A stretch of DNA of 64,000 nucleotides from Stentor coeruleus (GCA_001970955.1 MPUH01000147.1:1-64000); one strand, 5' to 3'; shown: positions 10,677-20,475, counted from the stretch's first letter. Made by a program: numbers and translations. Notes: generated from the sequence alone by a model not told the origin.

Positions 10677-12050
10677 ATGGTTAGCAGGAACTTGCCTGAG
10701 GCAGTACTCGTTGAGTTGAATTTATGTCGTAGCAATCCAGCAAAATATTCTGACAAATTGGCTGCAACCCTGAAGTATTACAATGAAAATGTTTTTGAAA
10801 AGCCAGGTGCTATACCAATTGAGACAGAAGAAGGTCCAGAAAATGTTCAAGAATGTATTGATCAGTTAAAAGCCACAAAACCATTAGCTCCAGTTAAGTG
10901 GTCAGATGTCCTTGCTAAAGCTGCTCAAGTCCATGTAGATGACATTGGTCCAGCTGGTGCAATGGGACATACAGGAACTGATAATTCTGATCCAGGCGAG
11001 CGTATTGAAAGATTTGGACAATGGGAAGGGACAATAGGGGAAAACATAGATTATGGGGATTCAACTCCTGAAGATATCATTGTAAATCTACTTATTGATG
11101 ATGGTGTTTCAACAAGAGGACATCGTACTAATATTTTGAAGCCTGAACATTTGTTTGCTGGTGTTGCTTATGGCCCTCATGCTGATATGGAAAATCTGTG
11201 TGTGATTGTTTTCGCTCAGGGAATCAATGACCCTAATGCAAGAACACCAGCTAAAGCTTCATCTCCTGTTGCTTCTAAACCTGCATCTACACCTGTTCAA
11301 AAACAAGAAACGCCAAAACCAGTATCAACTCCTGTTCAGAAGCAAGAGCCACCAAAGCCCGCGCCAGCTCCTGTTCAGAAACAAGAACCACCAAAGCCAG
11401 CACCAAAACAGGAACCACCTAAGCCAGCTCCAAAACAAGAGCCCCCTAAACCAGCTCCAAAACAAGAACCTCCAAAGCCAGCTGGAAAAGCACCACCAGG
11501 GAAACAACCTGTAAAAGAAGAGCCAAAGGCCAGGCCAAAACCTGCACAGAAAAAATACAACCCATCAGGTAGGTTTAATGCTGCTGATTACGTAAAACCA
11601 GGGCTTACTGAGGATGACATTGAGGAAATCAAAGAAGCTTTTGACCTCTTTGACAGTGATGGTTCAGGAACTGTAGAACCTCGTGAATTGAAATCTGCTA
11701 TGTCAAGCTTAGGCTTTGAAGCAAAAAATGCAACTCTTTTCCATGTTGTAAGCGAACTAGACAAAGACGGGTCAGGCGCTATTGACTTCGACGAGTTTTT
11801 GGGTATGATGACAAGTCAAATGTCTGACAATGATACAAGAGAAGAAATTCATAGTATTTTTATTCTTTTTGATGTAGACAAGACTGGATATATCAATGTA
11901 AAGAACCTTAGAAAAATCGCTAGAGACCTTGGGGAAACTGCTGATGATGAAGAACTTTTAGACCTTATTAGAAAAGGAGACTCAGATGGAGATGGACTTG
12001 TCAGTTTTGATGACTTTTATAACATCATGACCAAGAAGTTCAATAGTTAA
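10677..12050 (+). CDS. CAP/SCP domain fused to a centrin-like EF-hand module
   Basis: 457 residues from ATG at 10677 (an upstream in-frame TTG at 10638 is ignored). Residues about 1-185 are a CAP/SCP domain: a conserved GHTGTDN His site, then [14 protein letters not shown], then [20 protein letters not shown]. Residues about 190-285 are a Pro/Lys/Gln linker built from repeated KQEPPKPAP units. The last 150 residues form four EF hands in the centrin pattern: [12 protein letters not shown] and [12 protein letters not shown] are full Ca2+ loops, [12 protein letters not shown] is degenerate, [12 protein letters not shown] is near-canonical. CAP proteins are often secreted, but no signal peptide is present, so a cytosolic Ca2+-responsive protein is inferred. 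It ends 37 bp from the convergent transporter gene. I know of no described protein with this domain order. Confidence 0.88.
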   Translation: MVSRNLPEAVLVELNLCRSNPAKYSDKLAATLKYYNENVFEKPGAIPIETEEGPENVQECIDQLKATKPLAPVKWSDVLAKAAQVHVDDIGPAGAMGHTGTDNSDPGERIERFGQWEGTIGENIDYGDSTPEDIIVNLLIDDGVSTRGHRTNILKPEHLFAGVAYGPHADMENLCVIVFAQGINDPNARTPAKASSPVASKPASTPVQKQETPKPVSTPVQKQEPPKPAPAPVQKQEPPKPAPKQEPPKPAPKQEPPKPAPKQEPPKPAGKAPPGKQPVKEEPKARPKPAQKKYNPSGRFNAADYVKPGLTEDDIEEIKEAFDLFDSDGSGTVEPRELKSAMSSLGFEAKNATLFHVVSELDKDGSGAIDFDEFLGMMTSQMSDNDTREEIHSIFILFDVDKTGYINVKNLRKIARDLGETADDEELLDLIRKGDSDGDGLVSFDDFYNIMTKKFNS

Positions 12051-12087
12051 GAGTAATAATTAGCTGTTAGTTGAAGCCACTTAGTAA

Positions 12088-13413
12088 TTAGTTATGTTGA
12101 GCAGATTCAGCGAATTCGATAACATCATATTTATTGCTATTGCTAGGTGTTTGGCTGTCCATAGCAATAATATTCCTCTGATCTTCGTGGACGAGACAAT
12201 CGCGATTTATTAAGGCTTGGAATTGTTTATTTATGATTCCATATATGAGGAAATAAGTAAGTATTAACACACCGAATAAGGCATATCCGTCTTGATCACC
12301 AAAATGATGCACTGACACTCCACCAACAATAGGCCCAAGGGTTTCTCCTAAGTAATGAGTTGTACCCATAAGTGTTGATAAAGTATTTGATAGTATTTCC
12401 TTATCTATTCCAGGCATACGCTCAGAAGCAGTTTCAATAAGAAGAGGCAATGATGGTATATAAGCCCAAGCGCTTCCAAAGCCTAAAGTTGTTAAGGAAA
12501 TAGCTTTTAATATGATATTCGGACTTCCAAAAAAGGAAAAAGGGCCTAATAATATAAAGCTCAGCCCTTCAATGAAAAGCCCAGCAAAGAGGACATGGCG
12601 GCGATCGACTTCTTTAGGAATCATTGTAAGAAGCTTCATAGCCACAGTATAGCCAAGTGTTGGCAAGGCGAAAAATATTCCTACCCAAAGAGTGCTGAGT
12701 CCTAAAGAGTTTTCTAAATTAGTTTCTAGAACTGGCTCTAAAAACCCTGGTCCAGCCATGCCAAAAATCACGACAATCAGTGTAAGGACAATTTTGCCAA
12801 TACTGAAGATTTCAGTATATTTAATTGAAGACTCAGACTTTTCCTTGTCTGGACGGTCCTCTGGGAGTATTTTAAATGTATAGGTAGTTAAAGCTAAGAA
12901 TAAGACAGTGTAAAAGATGAACACGAATTTATAACCAGTAAATTCATATAATAGTCCACCTAATGCTGGTCCTGACATCAACCCAACACCTCCAAGAGTT
13001 TCCATTAAGCCAATTTTTTCCTCCATATCATTAGGGTATTGATTGGAAATTACGGCAAAGCAAGTTACAAGAAGTGCTGAACCTCCTGCACCCATAAGAA
13101 TTCTTGCAATCACACTAAAGACTATAAAGGCATTTCCTTCAAGGTCAATAACGAAAGCAAAAATGAACATGCCAATACTTTCTAGGACGCCTCCAATCAT
13201 GAGGACGTTCCTGCGGCCAATTTTATTCATAACTTTGCCTGATACAGGAGAGAACATAAAGGCAACCAAAGCATATAGGCTGAATAGATAACCAATAGAT
13301 TGTTTGGACATACCTTTTGCCTCAGCTTTCGCAGGGTAAAAAGGTGCTAGAACAGCATAAACTGAACATCCCCAGAAGTAAAGCGCATAAAGACATAAGC
13401 ATATATGATCCAT
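12088..13413 (-). CDS. MFS transporter, SLC18B1-like
   Basis: 441 residues and about 12 hydrophobic segments. Family cues match SLC18B1 (vesicular polyamine transporter relatives): VMNKIGRRNVLMIG after TM2, GLMETLGGVGLMSGPALGG in TM5, PGFLEPVLE in TM7, and YIPSLPLLIETA near TM10. It should move a cationic amine or similar small solute by proton antiport across a vesicle or plasma membrane; the substrate cannot be told from sequence. The ATG at 13411-13413 leaves almost no cytosolic N-terminus, so an upstream start or small first exon is possible. It converges on the CAP-centrin gene with 37 bp between them. Confidence 0.82.
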   Translation of the reverse strand: MDHICLCLYALYFWGCSVYAVLAPFYPAKAEAKGMSKQSIGYLFSLYALVAFMFSPVSGKVMNKIGRRNVLMIGGVLESIGMFIFAFVIDLEGNAFIVFSVIARILMGAGGSALLVTCFAVISNQYPNDMEEKIGLMETLGGVGLMSGPALGGLLYEFTGYKFVFIFYTVLFLALTTYTFKILPEDRPDKEKSESSIKYTEIFSIGKIVLTLIVVIFGMAGPGFLEPVLETNLENSLGLSTLWVGIFFALPTLGYTVAMKLLTMIPKEVDRRHVLFAGLFIEGLSFILLGPFSFFGSPNIILKAISLTTLGFGSAWAYIPSLPLLIETASERMPGIDKEILSNTLSTLMGTTHYLGETLGPIVGGVSVHHFGDQDGYALFGVLILTYFLIYGIINKQFQALINRDCLVHEDQRNIIAMDSQTPSNSNKYDVIEFAESAQHN

Positions 13414-13573
13414 TTATATATAAATTTTTACTATAAAATTTTAGCTTTATTCAGATACTAGGGAAAGGGTAATTAACTTTTAACACAAACTTACTAATAT
13501 TGGAAAAGTTGTCGATTGTGAATCTGTTGTGATCTTAAAGTATTTTTAATAAACTTTTTAGATTTTAGTTATG

Positions 13574-14704
13574 CTAGTCTAAAAGATTACCAACTATCCT
13601 ATAGTCTACCATTGGTTGTGCTTTGGCCAAAATGCTGTTTTCATTATATCCTGCCTTATACTTAACTTGGAAAGTTACAGGGCTCATAGGTACATATTTG
13701 GAATCATAGATTTTAGCCTGGGCCAACTCATAGCTTTCTTCAAATTCATGCTTAGTTAAGGCTTTATTTTCTGTAGAGCCTGATGAAGATTTCTTTTTTA
13801 GTGCCCCTGCAGATTGATGAATAACACAAGACCCACTTTCATTAGTCTGACTCTTTGTTAATAATGTTGGTTTAAAAGTGCACCCATCTAATTCTTGAGC
13901 TTTTTTCTTTTCATCAGCTTCTTTAATTTTTTGTGCTTTTTTCTTTTTTAGCAACTCACCTTTTTGCACAATATCAAGAACAGGCTTTTCTGGTTCTGAG
14001 GATTTACATGGAAGACTTTCACGAAGTTTAACAGCAGATTTTATAAGCTCAGAATTTGTAAAGCCAGCCTGTCTATCATTTTGCTTTAAAGTTTTCGTTT
14101 TATTTAAAGTTCTTGACCCACTAGTATTAGAGTTTATTGGTGATCCAGCAGTTTCTTGAATGAATTTGTAAAATGAGTCTTCATTTTCATTTTTCAAACT
14201 TTCGCTTGACTCATTTTCTTCCAACCCAGCTTTGGCTGAATTCTCTATGATTTTTTTTGACTTGGGATTAATTCTGGGGACGGATTGCATTTTACCGATT
14301 TCATCAGCTTTTTTCTTAAGTCGCATTGTACTTATTTTAGCTTCCTTTTGTAAATTCCTTTCATGCAGGCTATCAGCAATTTCCATGTTAAAAGGATATT
14401 TCTTACACCCATCCTTACCTGGGGATTTAAGACTAACAAATATTTTCGGGCTCAAAATTGCATTAGAACTATCATCTTTGCCTTCTTCAATATTTCCTAA
14501 CTGAACATTTTTTACTTCACATATTTTAATATCTTCTTTAGGGACATTCTCTAAAGTTTCAATCTTCTTAACCTCTTCAGTTTCTAAAATAGGATCTTTT
14601 CGCTCTTCAGTACTTTGTATAGGATCTGAAGATTGAACTTCTACGACCTTTTTTTCTTCAATTATATCAGGAACCATATCTACTTTTCCATCCACAGTTT
14701 CCAT
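13574..14704 (-). CDS. hypothetical charged, probably disordered protein
   Basis: 376 residues, rich in Lys, Glu and Ser, with no membrane segment. Residues 1-90 are acidic (repeated EE and EVKK patches). The middle holds Lys-rich helical stretches (KGELLKKKKAQKIKEADEKK) followed by the motif LDGCTFKPTLLTK. A CTFKP motif of this kind recurs in coiled-coil cytoskeletal and ciliary proteins of protists, but no family can be named. The C-terminal part (YDSKYVPMSPVTFQVKYK) looks better ordered. Its start lies 62 bp from the divergent SNARE gene, so the two probably share a promoter region. Confidence 0.7.
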   Translation of the reverse strand: METVDGKVDMVPDIIEEKKVVEVQSSDPIQSTEERKDPILETEEVKKIETLENVPKEDIKICEVKNVQLGNIEEGKDDSSNAILSPKIFVSLKSPGKDGCKKYPFNMEIADSLHERNLQKEAKISTMRLKKKADEIGKMQSVPRINPKSKKIIENSAKAGLEENESSESLKNENEDSFYKFIQETAGSPINSNTSGSRTLNKTKTLKQNDRQAGFTNSELIKSAVKLRESLPCKSSEPEKPVLDIVQKGELLKKKKAQKIKEADEKKKAQELDGCTFKPTLLTKSQTNESGSCVIHQSAGALKKKSSSGSTENKALTKHEFEESYELAQAKIYDSKYVPMSPVTFQVKYKAGYNENSILAKAQPMVDYRIVGNLLD

Positions 14705-14766
14705 TATTTTATTAAAGAAAATTTAAAATTCTTTAGTGATGACTACTATGGAGAGATAATTTTTAT

Positions 14767-15399
14767 ATGGAGTCTTTGAAAGTAAAAGAGATATAGAGTC
14801 CTTTGAATGATAATGAGCTTGAGTTACGTATAAGAATGGTTCAAGAAGCCCTGAGAAAACTCGAAAATGCGATTGCTGAACAGGAGAAAATAGACACTTT
14901 AAATGAACTCTGCGAAGAAACTGAGGCTTGCCTGAAATCTTTATCCTCTTATCAAGCGAAAACAAGCAAGGAAACCCGAGAACAAAAAACAGCAGTTGGC
15001 CAATTTACATCAAATTTCGATAACTTGGTATCTAATGTTGAAAAATCATTAAATAATCGACCAAAGCCAGTGCAAACTTATGATTCTTTTGAAAACCTTG
15101 AAAGCCATATAATAAGGCATACAGCAGAAGAATCTAAAGTAGTTCAACAGAAAATGGTCATCGTAGGAGAAATAATGAAAGATTGCTCTGAAATGATTGG
15201 GACACAAGGACAGATACTTGATAGAATTGATGTTGAAGTTCAAAATGCTAAGAAAAACACAGAAAAAGGAGTTACAGAGCTTGAAAAGACTGATTTACGG
15301 CAAAGAAGGAAAAAATCTTGTTGTTGGATTATCATGATAGCAGCACTTGGGTTTTTAGTTGGAATAGTTGTAGTTGTAGTGATGATAAGCAAGAAATAG
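14767..15399 (+). CDS. syntaxin-like Q-SNARE, tail-anchored
   Basis: Exon 1 (14767-14781) encodes MESLK. After a 15-nt intron, exon 2 (14797-15399) completes 205 residues. The N-terminal half is helical (ELELRIRMVQEALRKLENA). The SNARE motif occupies about residues 120-180, with the zero-layer glutamine in GTQGQILDRIDVEVQNA, followed by the basic linker RQRRKK and a C-terminal membrane anchor (IIMIAALGFLVGIVVVVVMI). It should act in membrane fusion as a target-membrane syntaxin. The N-terminal domain is shorter than a full Habc bundle, so the exact SNARE class (Qa or Qc) is open. Confidence 0.85.
14782..14796 (+). other. 15-nt spliceosomal intron
   Basis: GTAAAAGAGATATAG. It splits the fifth codon boundary of the SNARE gene. 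Its removal links the only nearby in-frame ATG (14767) to the long frame; unspliced, the intron's own bases create an in-frame TAG. Confidence 0.88.
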
Positions 15400-15479
15400 A
15401 CTATAGTTTTTATTCTATAGAGCTAAATGGCATATATTTTTAGTAGAATTTGAGTTTTAATAATAATTATGAATTACTA

Positions 15480-15880
15480 TCTTTAAAAATCTTAAAATTT
15501 AAACCTAGAACTTCAACGCTTAGAAAAAAATAAAGAGTTTTTTAGACAACAATCATTAATATAAAGAAAAAAAACTGAGGAAGAAGCTGAAAGAAGTCGT
15601 TAAGCAGAATTTGACTATAGACTTAAAGAAGAAGAAAAACAACTTAAGGATGAGCAAGAAAAATTATTGAACAATTAGAATTAGAAAGGCAACAAAAATC
15701 TCAAAATAGAAGAAATGAAAAGTAATTAGATGAAAAAAATATATAAAGAAGCTTTTTCATCTAACTTATGCTCATCTCAATTAATAGATAGCCCAGTTTG
15801 CATAGACCTTGAATTTGTTGAATAAATAAAATTCCTTGAAATCTTGCCACCATTATGTTGCTCATATTTTTTACAATTAT
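15480..15880 (+). pseudogene. decayed coiled-coil gene fragment
   Basis: From about 15511 the forward frame encodes a strong coiled coil (LELQRLEKNKEFFRQQSLI, then RKKTEEEAERSR, then AEFDYRLKEEEKQLKDEQEK), interrupted by TAA codons after SLI and after RSR. Near 15670 the coding signal moves to another frame (IEQLELERQQKSQNRRNEK, TAA, LDEKNI, TAA). The stops fall where glutamine would suit the heptads. With the frame change this reads as a dead gene. Coiled coils are poor family markers, so no parent gene is named. Confidence 0.5.
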
Positions 15881-16546
15881 TTCCATAATGAAAAGGAGGC
15901 CAGATCTTTCATTTATAATAGGCCTAGTATACCTAAAGGATAAATATGCAATTGATATAATAAAGTATTACAAAAGGTGAATTGATTTAGTTTATTTGTT
16001 GCATATTAAAATAAAATTTTAGAGAAGCCAGATAAATTTAATGAATACTACAATACTTAGAGTGTTAATTGGTTGATACTGGGTATAATTCTGAAATGGC
16101 GAAATGAAATTTTTGTAATAGAAGCATTAATTATGTGTATGTGATTGAAGTTTATAAATTAGAATATTAAAAATTTGAGGGGTAAACTATAACTTTGTAG
16201 CTTGCTAAATATTAGATAGCACACTATTTACTTGTCATTATTGATGAAATTCAAAGATGAAAAAAGGAGATATTATTAGGATAATACAATTAAATATAAA
16301 TGTTGGGTATTTTATTAGAAATTTATACTATTCATTATAAAATTAATTTTATTTTTCATGTACTAATGTAATATTTTAATCTTGAAACTAATCACTATTG
16401 AACACAAATTAATTTTATAGGCTACAGAGACAACAAAAAATATTAGCATTCATTTAGCTGAATGCAAATTTAATTATTTAAATATGTTTCTAACTAAATT
16501 AAATAACGATGTAAGCATTATTATATCAATTTAGCTACAATTATAT
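15881..16546. other. AT-rich spacer
   Basis: Extremely AT-rich, with stops in all frames. No gene, RNA or clear repeat is seen. Confidence 0.5.
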
Positions 16547-16667
16547 GCATATCCTGATAGTCTTTGGAAAAACAGCAATTTGATTCGGCTTTTCATAAAC
16601 CAAGTANGCATATCCTGATAGTCTTTGGAAAAACAGCAATTTGATTCGGCTTTTCATAAACCAAGTA
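16547..16667. repeat. 60-nt exact duplication around a single N (assembly join)
   Basis: The 60 bases at 16547-16606 recur exactly at 16608-16667, with one N at 16607. Two contig ends that overlap were placed side by side rather than merged. This is an assembly artefact, not a biological tandem repeat, and the true distance here is probably 61 nt shorter. Confidence 0.85.
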
Positions 16668-16689
16668 TTTAAATTTTCTCACTAAAATT

Positions 16690-17270
16690 CAATGAAGAAT
16701 AATTTACTGCCCTTTAATAAGCGCCTTATAAGTAGGCTAGGCCATCTCAGTATGCCAATTTGATTGATTTCTACCAGAAACACTTGGAATTGCCAAACAT
16801 CTTTTTTAACTCCTTTTAACCTTCTGGATAAGAAGATATCAAGACTTCTGGGAATTTTCTTAAGTCTTTCAGCCTCCCTGATTATAGAAGCTTATTAGTA
16901 AATTTGTTGATAGGTATGATTACCCTGGCTTAATGATTAAGGTCTTACTATAGGAAAAAAGCATGGCTCCATCGCCAAAGCCTTGGATAGGGGTACTATA
17001 ATATTGCTTAGGCTATAATTGGTTTCAGGCTTCACTTTATCCTAAAACAAGGGAGCTTTATCATTAATCACTCTTATGAACTTGCACAATATTAATCATA
17101 TTTTCTCATAATCTAGTTTTAGTATTCCTATAACAAATTTAATATCACCCTCATAAGCTATCTTTTAAAAACTGCCAGACAAATCCAAAAATTCTCTCCA
17201 TAACCCTAATCTTCGTATATCCAATACTATGATATCAATCTTAATCTTTCAAATTCTAATCCAAAAGTTG
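16690..17270 (+). other. spacer with weak relic-like forward frame
   Basis: GC content rises compared with 15900-16540. One forward frame gives protein-like pieces (SQYANLIDFYQKHLELPN, then LKSFSLPDYRSLLVNL, then AIIGFRLHFILKQG) but contains about ten TAA/TAG codons and one TGA. That stop density is what chance would give, so this may be noise; an old relic is possible. No intact gene is present. Confidence 0.25.
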
Positions 17271-17359
17271 TTCAACGCAAAAATGTTCCAGGAGCAAAGC
17301 CTTTATGAGCTTTGGAAAGAAGGTCTGCCAAGCTGCAGTTCAATAAATAGATGAAATAA

Positions 17360-17893
17360 TTATGATCTAGATCTACTGTATCGTCTTGGACTTCTTCTTC
17401 TTCTTGGGCTGCTTCTTCTTGGACTTCTCCTTGGACTGTCATATCTTCTTCTAGGACTGTCCCTTCTTCTTGGGCTATCATTTCTTCTTCTTGGACTATC
17501 TCTTCTTCTAGGGCTGTCACGAGATCTGTTCCCATTTCTTCTATATTTCGGGTTTCCCAAGTAATTTCCAGGCGTTGGAGAGTAAGCTCTAGACCTTTTT
17601 GCTACTTCAATCCTAATCTCCCTACCATCCAAAGTGCCCCCATTCAAATTTTGCCTTGCATCACTTGCATCCTCAGAAGATTCAAAAGTCACAAATCCAA
17701 AACCCCTTGACTGATTATTATAAGGATCTTTTATAACTTTGCAATACTTAATCTTCCCATACTTAGCGAATTTATCATGAAGATCCTGCTCTTGCGTTCT
17801 GTAGCTAAGATTAGATATATAAAGGTTGCTTCCTGAGTTTTTATCCTCTTCATTACTAGATGATCGTGATCGCCGACGTGGAGATTTCGACAT
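17360..17893 (-). CDS. TRA2-like SR splicing factor
   Basis: 177 residues: a short N-terminal RS stretch (SPRRRSRSSS), one RRM at about 22-100 with RNP2 LYISNL and RNP1 SRGFGFVTF, then a long C-terminal RS domain made of repeated DSPRRR units. The linker after the RRM, YSPTPGNYLGNPKY, matches the conserved TPTPGxYxGxP linker of Transformer-2 proteins, so this is a TRA2-type exon-enhancer binding factor of the nucleus. Its ATG is only 19 bp from the ATG of the divergent gene at 17913. Confidence 0.88.
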   Translation of the reverse strand: MSKSPRRRSRSSSNEEDKNSGSNLYISNLSYRTQEQDLHDKFAKYGKIKYCKVIKDPYNNQSRGFGFVTFESSEDASDARQNLNGGTLDGREIRIEVAKRSRAYSPTPGNYLGNPKYRRNGNRSRDSPRRRDSPRRRNDSPRRRDSPRRRYDSPRRSPRRSSPRRRRSPRRYSRSRS

Positions 17894-17912
17894 ATTTTAT
17901 TTGGCTATTATT

Positions 17913-18374
17913 ATGTATAGGGAAGTGCTTAATACGCTTAGTCTAGCAGAATTGCAGGAGAACGAAAAAAGACTTTTATTAACGATTGAAGAACTGGAAT
18001 ATTGTTTTGATGTAGTTTGTGAAGAAAAGGATGAGTTAATTGCATCAAATGATATGCTTAAAAATACGGTTTATGGGCTTATGGAACTCAAAGGAATATG
18101 CAGTTCAAAAGACATGCAGAAAATGCTTTATGAAGGAGTGACTAAAGGGCGGGAAAGTGTTGTGGATGTGAAAAGTGATCTTAGGAAAAAGAGAATTGAG
18201 TATCCGCCGGATGTTGAAGAAAAGAAGGAAGAAAGGTTTGTGTCACAGATTATATCAGAAGAAATATCTTTGCCTAAGAGTTTGAGATTGTCGGAGAAAG
18301 GACTAAGAAGTGATTTGGCTAGTATTCCTAAACTTTTGATTGGCAAAAATAGGTCAAAAAAGCATAATAAATAA
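17913..18374 (+). CDS. hypothetical coiled-coil protein (153 residues)
   Basis: The start is taken at the ATG at 17913 (MYREVLNTLSLAEL). The open frame reaches further upstream only by running antisense through the TRA2-like gene. Residues 5-60 predict a coiled coil (LQENEKRLLLTIEELE, then EEKDELIASNDMLKN). The rest is charged and ends in a basic tail (KNRSKKHNK). No family was recognised. It is head-to-head with the TRA2-like gene with 19 bp between the two starts, so both must be driven from elements inside that gap or inside each other's coding sequence. Confidence 0.7.
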   Translation: MYREVLNTLSLAELQENEKRLLLTIEELEYCFDVVCEEKDELIASNDMLKNTVYGLMELKGICSSKDMQKMLYEGVTKGRESVVDVKSDLRKKRIEYPPDVEEKKEERFVSQIISEEISLPKSLRLSEKGLRSDLASIPKLLIGKNRSKKHNK

Positions 18375-18682
18375 TTTCATTAAAATTGTTTAGTGTAGCT
18401 TTGATTTTATAGGCTGATTAGATACCCAGGCTTTTTAAGAGGGAGTTTTCTATGCAAAGCAGATACCCTTTCTTTTTAACTAGAGTTTACAATAAATTTC
18501 AATTTTATTTTAGTTATACCAGCATGCTTCTGAGTAATGCAATCTTTAGACTTTAACAATAAAGTATGCTTAGACTTTAAGAAATAAATATAAATTATAT
18601 TGGAATTTTTTTTGTTCAAAGATTACGTTAAAATATCAACTCCAATTTAGTATTAATTAATCAAAGTTAAAGTAGAAAGTTG
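18375..18682. other. spacer
   Basis: The 3' flank of the coiled-coil gene and of the minus-strand relic beyond it. Nothing definite is seen. Confidence 0.5.
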
Positions 18683-19130
18683 TTAAATTGGCGGGGATGT
18701 AACCTCATCTAGTTTAGGTTTGAAAGTCCTATAACTTCTTTCTTTCAGCTTATTCAGGATGTTGTACCACTCATTGTCTTTAATAATGTGCTCGTTGACT
18801 TTTCCCAGTAATTCTTAGGAGTTTCTTTTTTTGAGGGTGAGTATAATTGAGGCAAGTCTTACATTTGTTTTGTTTTTCTTTGTGAAACCTAGCTTTTAAG
18901 ACTTGTATTGAAGTTCTTATTTTGTTCGTAGTATATTAGGCATTTAGTTCTTGTTGTAGTTGAGGCTTTTTCAAGTTTATTGTAGTGGATGAGGCGATTT
19001 TTGACAGTGAAGTTCCCAGCTTTGGAATCCCAAATTGATTGTTTCCAATGTATGTTTTTTCCCCTGATAGTTCTCCAGTATTGTGAAATGAACACTTTAG
19101 TTGCTTTTTCTATAGATTGCTAGTCTGTTG
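18683..19130 (-). pseudogene. unassigned minus-strand relic gene
   Basis: On the minus strand, about 19125 to 18830 reads as protein: QSIEKATKVFISQYWRTIRG, then IHWKQSIWDSKAGNFTVKN, then TRTKCLIYYEQNKNFNTSLK. It is interrupted by TAG near 19110, TAG near 18890 and TAA near 18855, all in glutamine-like surroundings. Near 18800 the signal changes frame and continues as LLGKVNEHIIKDNEWYNILN and KERSYRTFKPKLDEV to a TAA at 18683-18685. The tryptophan-rich, non-repetitive composition makes chance unlikely. No family was recognised. Confidence 0.5.
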
Positions 19131-19348
19131 TTTCTTGAATTAATCAAACTCTGTATTAGAAAATATCCTTTCGATATAAATCATATATAAATTAAAACCT
19201 TTAAGTGCATCAATATTTCAACTTTTCAAATTCACTATATCTCTACAAAAAAAGCATTTTAATCACTAACCTTTGCATAATTATCAAGTCTAACTAACCA
19301 CCTAATTCCAATAAAAACACTCAGCAACCCGCCTATAACTACAAAAAA
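19131..19348. other. AT-rich spacer, upstream region of the WDR20-like gene
   Basis: AT-rich and poor in G on the plus strand. It should hold the promoter of the gene starting at 19349; no defined element is seen. Confidence 0.4.
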
Positions 19349-20473
19349 ATGAATAAAAGGCCGGCGAACTTTAGCTTTCACGATAAACAATACAAAGTCG
19401 AATACAGTTGGTCTCTCACTTTAAATCAAAGACCTCTGGGTCGTCCATATTTCAGTAATTCAAAGCAAGAAAATGATCAGAGCTTCATTATTTCCAAGCA
19501 TTTTGGGTTTATGGTATGTGAAAATTATCAAGCATCTAACGTCTTATCTGAACTCCAAACTGAAAAAATGCAAGTCACAAGTATGGATTATTGCACAAGC
19601 CGTGAGCAACTAGCGGCAATAACCTTTTCTACTGGGCACATTTTACTAATAAACCCAACTTTGCGTAAAAGAGGGAAAATTGTCTGGCTGAACTCACGTA
19701 AAAACATATATTCAAGCAAACCTCCTAGTGTATGTAGATGGGTTAATGAGAATCAGTTTATAGTGTTTTTTGGTGATAATTTTGTGTGGAAATTCGATAA
19801 AACTCTGACTGGCGAAGATGAGAAATTCATTCAAGCAGCTCAAAACAACACAAGGGAATGCCAAAAGACTATTGTTTGTATTAACCACCCAGCTCCTGAA
19901 GCCAACCCTATCTCTTTATGGAAATTACAAATCGGCAAAGTTAGAGATGTACAAGTAGCTCCTGGGTCTAGAGGCAATATTATATGTGTACTTTCTGAAT
20001 TTGATATAAAAATCATAGACTTAGCTTCTAGCACTGTTATAATCACACTTGGAGCTTATTTCGCTGGTTTTCAATGTGTAACTTGGAGTGAAGATGCTAA
20101 ATTACTTGTTGCTGGTGGTGAGGATGACTGTATTCATGTATGGCATACAACAAACTGGAATCATGTGTGTAAAGGACAAGCTCATTCATCTTGGGTTGCT
20201 GGGGTACTATGCAAATATAAGCAAGGAGTTTACATTGTATCTTCGGTAGGTCAAGATGGAAAATTGTGTTTCTGGGAAATTCCTGAAGATGATATAGATG
20301 AAGGTGTAGTGGCAACAGGACCTCTAGTCGAGTACCCTAAAAAATCTATGCAGAAAATCATTGAAACTAGTATTGAAGTTAAAGTTAGTGAAGAACCTTT
20401 AATATCAGTTTCACTGCACAACGACTGTATTTTTGTTTGTGATGTTATTGGCACTGTTCACATGTGGGTTTAA
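19349..20473 (+). CDS. WDR20-like WD40 protein
   Basis: 374 residues from ATG at 19349. It is a WD40 propeller with the WDR20/creC pattern: an early region with GHILLINP, then after about residue 230 FAGFQCVTWSEDAKLLVAGG with EDDCIHVW, HSSWVAG, SVGQDGKLCFWE, and a last blade FVCDVIGTVHMWV. In animals and fungi this family is a cofactor that activates the USP12/USP46 (creB) deubiquitinases, so it probably regulates ubiquitin removal in the cytosol. The protein is shorter than human WDR20 because the long inter-blade insertions are missing. Confidence 0.8.
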   Translation: MNKRPANFSFHDKQYKVEYSWSLTLNQRPLGRPYFSNSKQENDQSFIISKHFGFMVCENYQASNVLSELQTEKMQVTSMDYCTSREQLAAITFSTGHILLINPTLRKRGKIVWLNSRKNIYSSKPPSVCRWVNENQFIVFFGDNFVWKFDKTLTGEDEKFIQAAQNNTRECQKTIVCINHPAPEANPISLWKLQIGKVRDVQVAPGSRGNIICVLSEFDIKIIDLASSTVIITLGAYFAGFQCVTWSEDAKLLVAGGEDDCIHVWHTTNWNHVCKGQAHSSWVAGVLCKYKQGVYIVSSVGQDGKLCFWEIPEDDIDEGVVATGPLVEYPKKSMQKIIETSIEVKVSEEPLISVSLHNDCIFVCDVIGTVHMWV

Positions 20474-20475
20474 TA

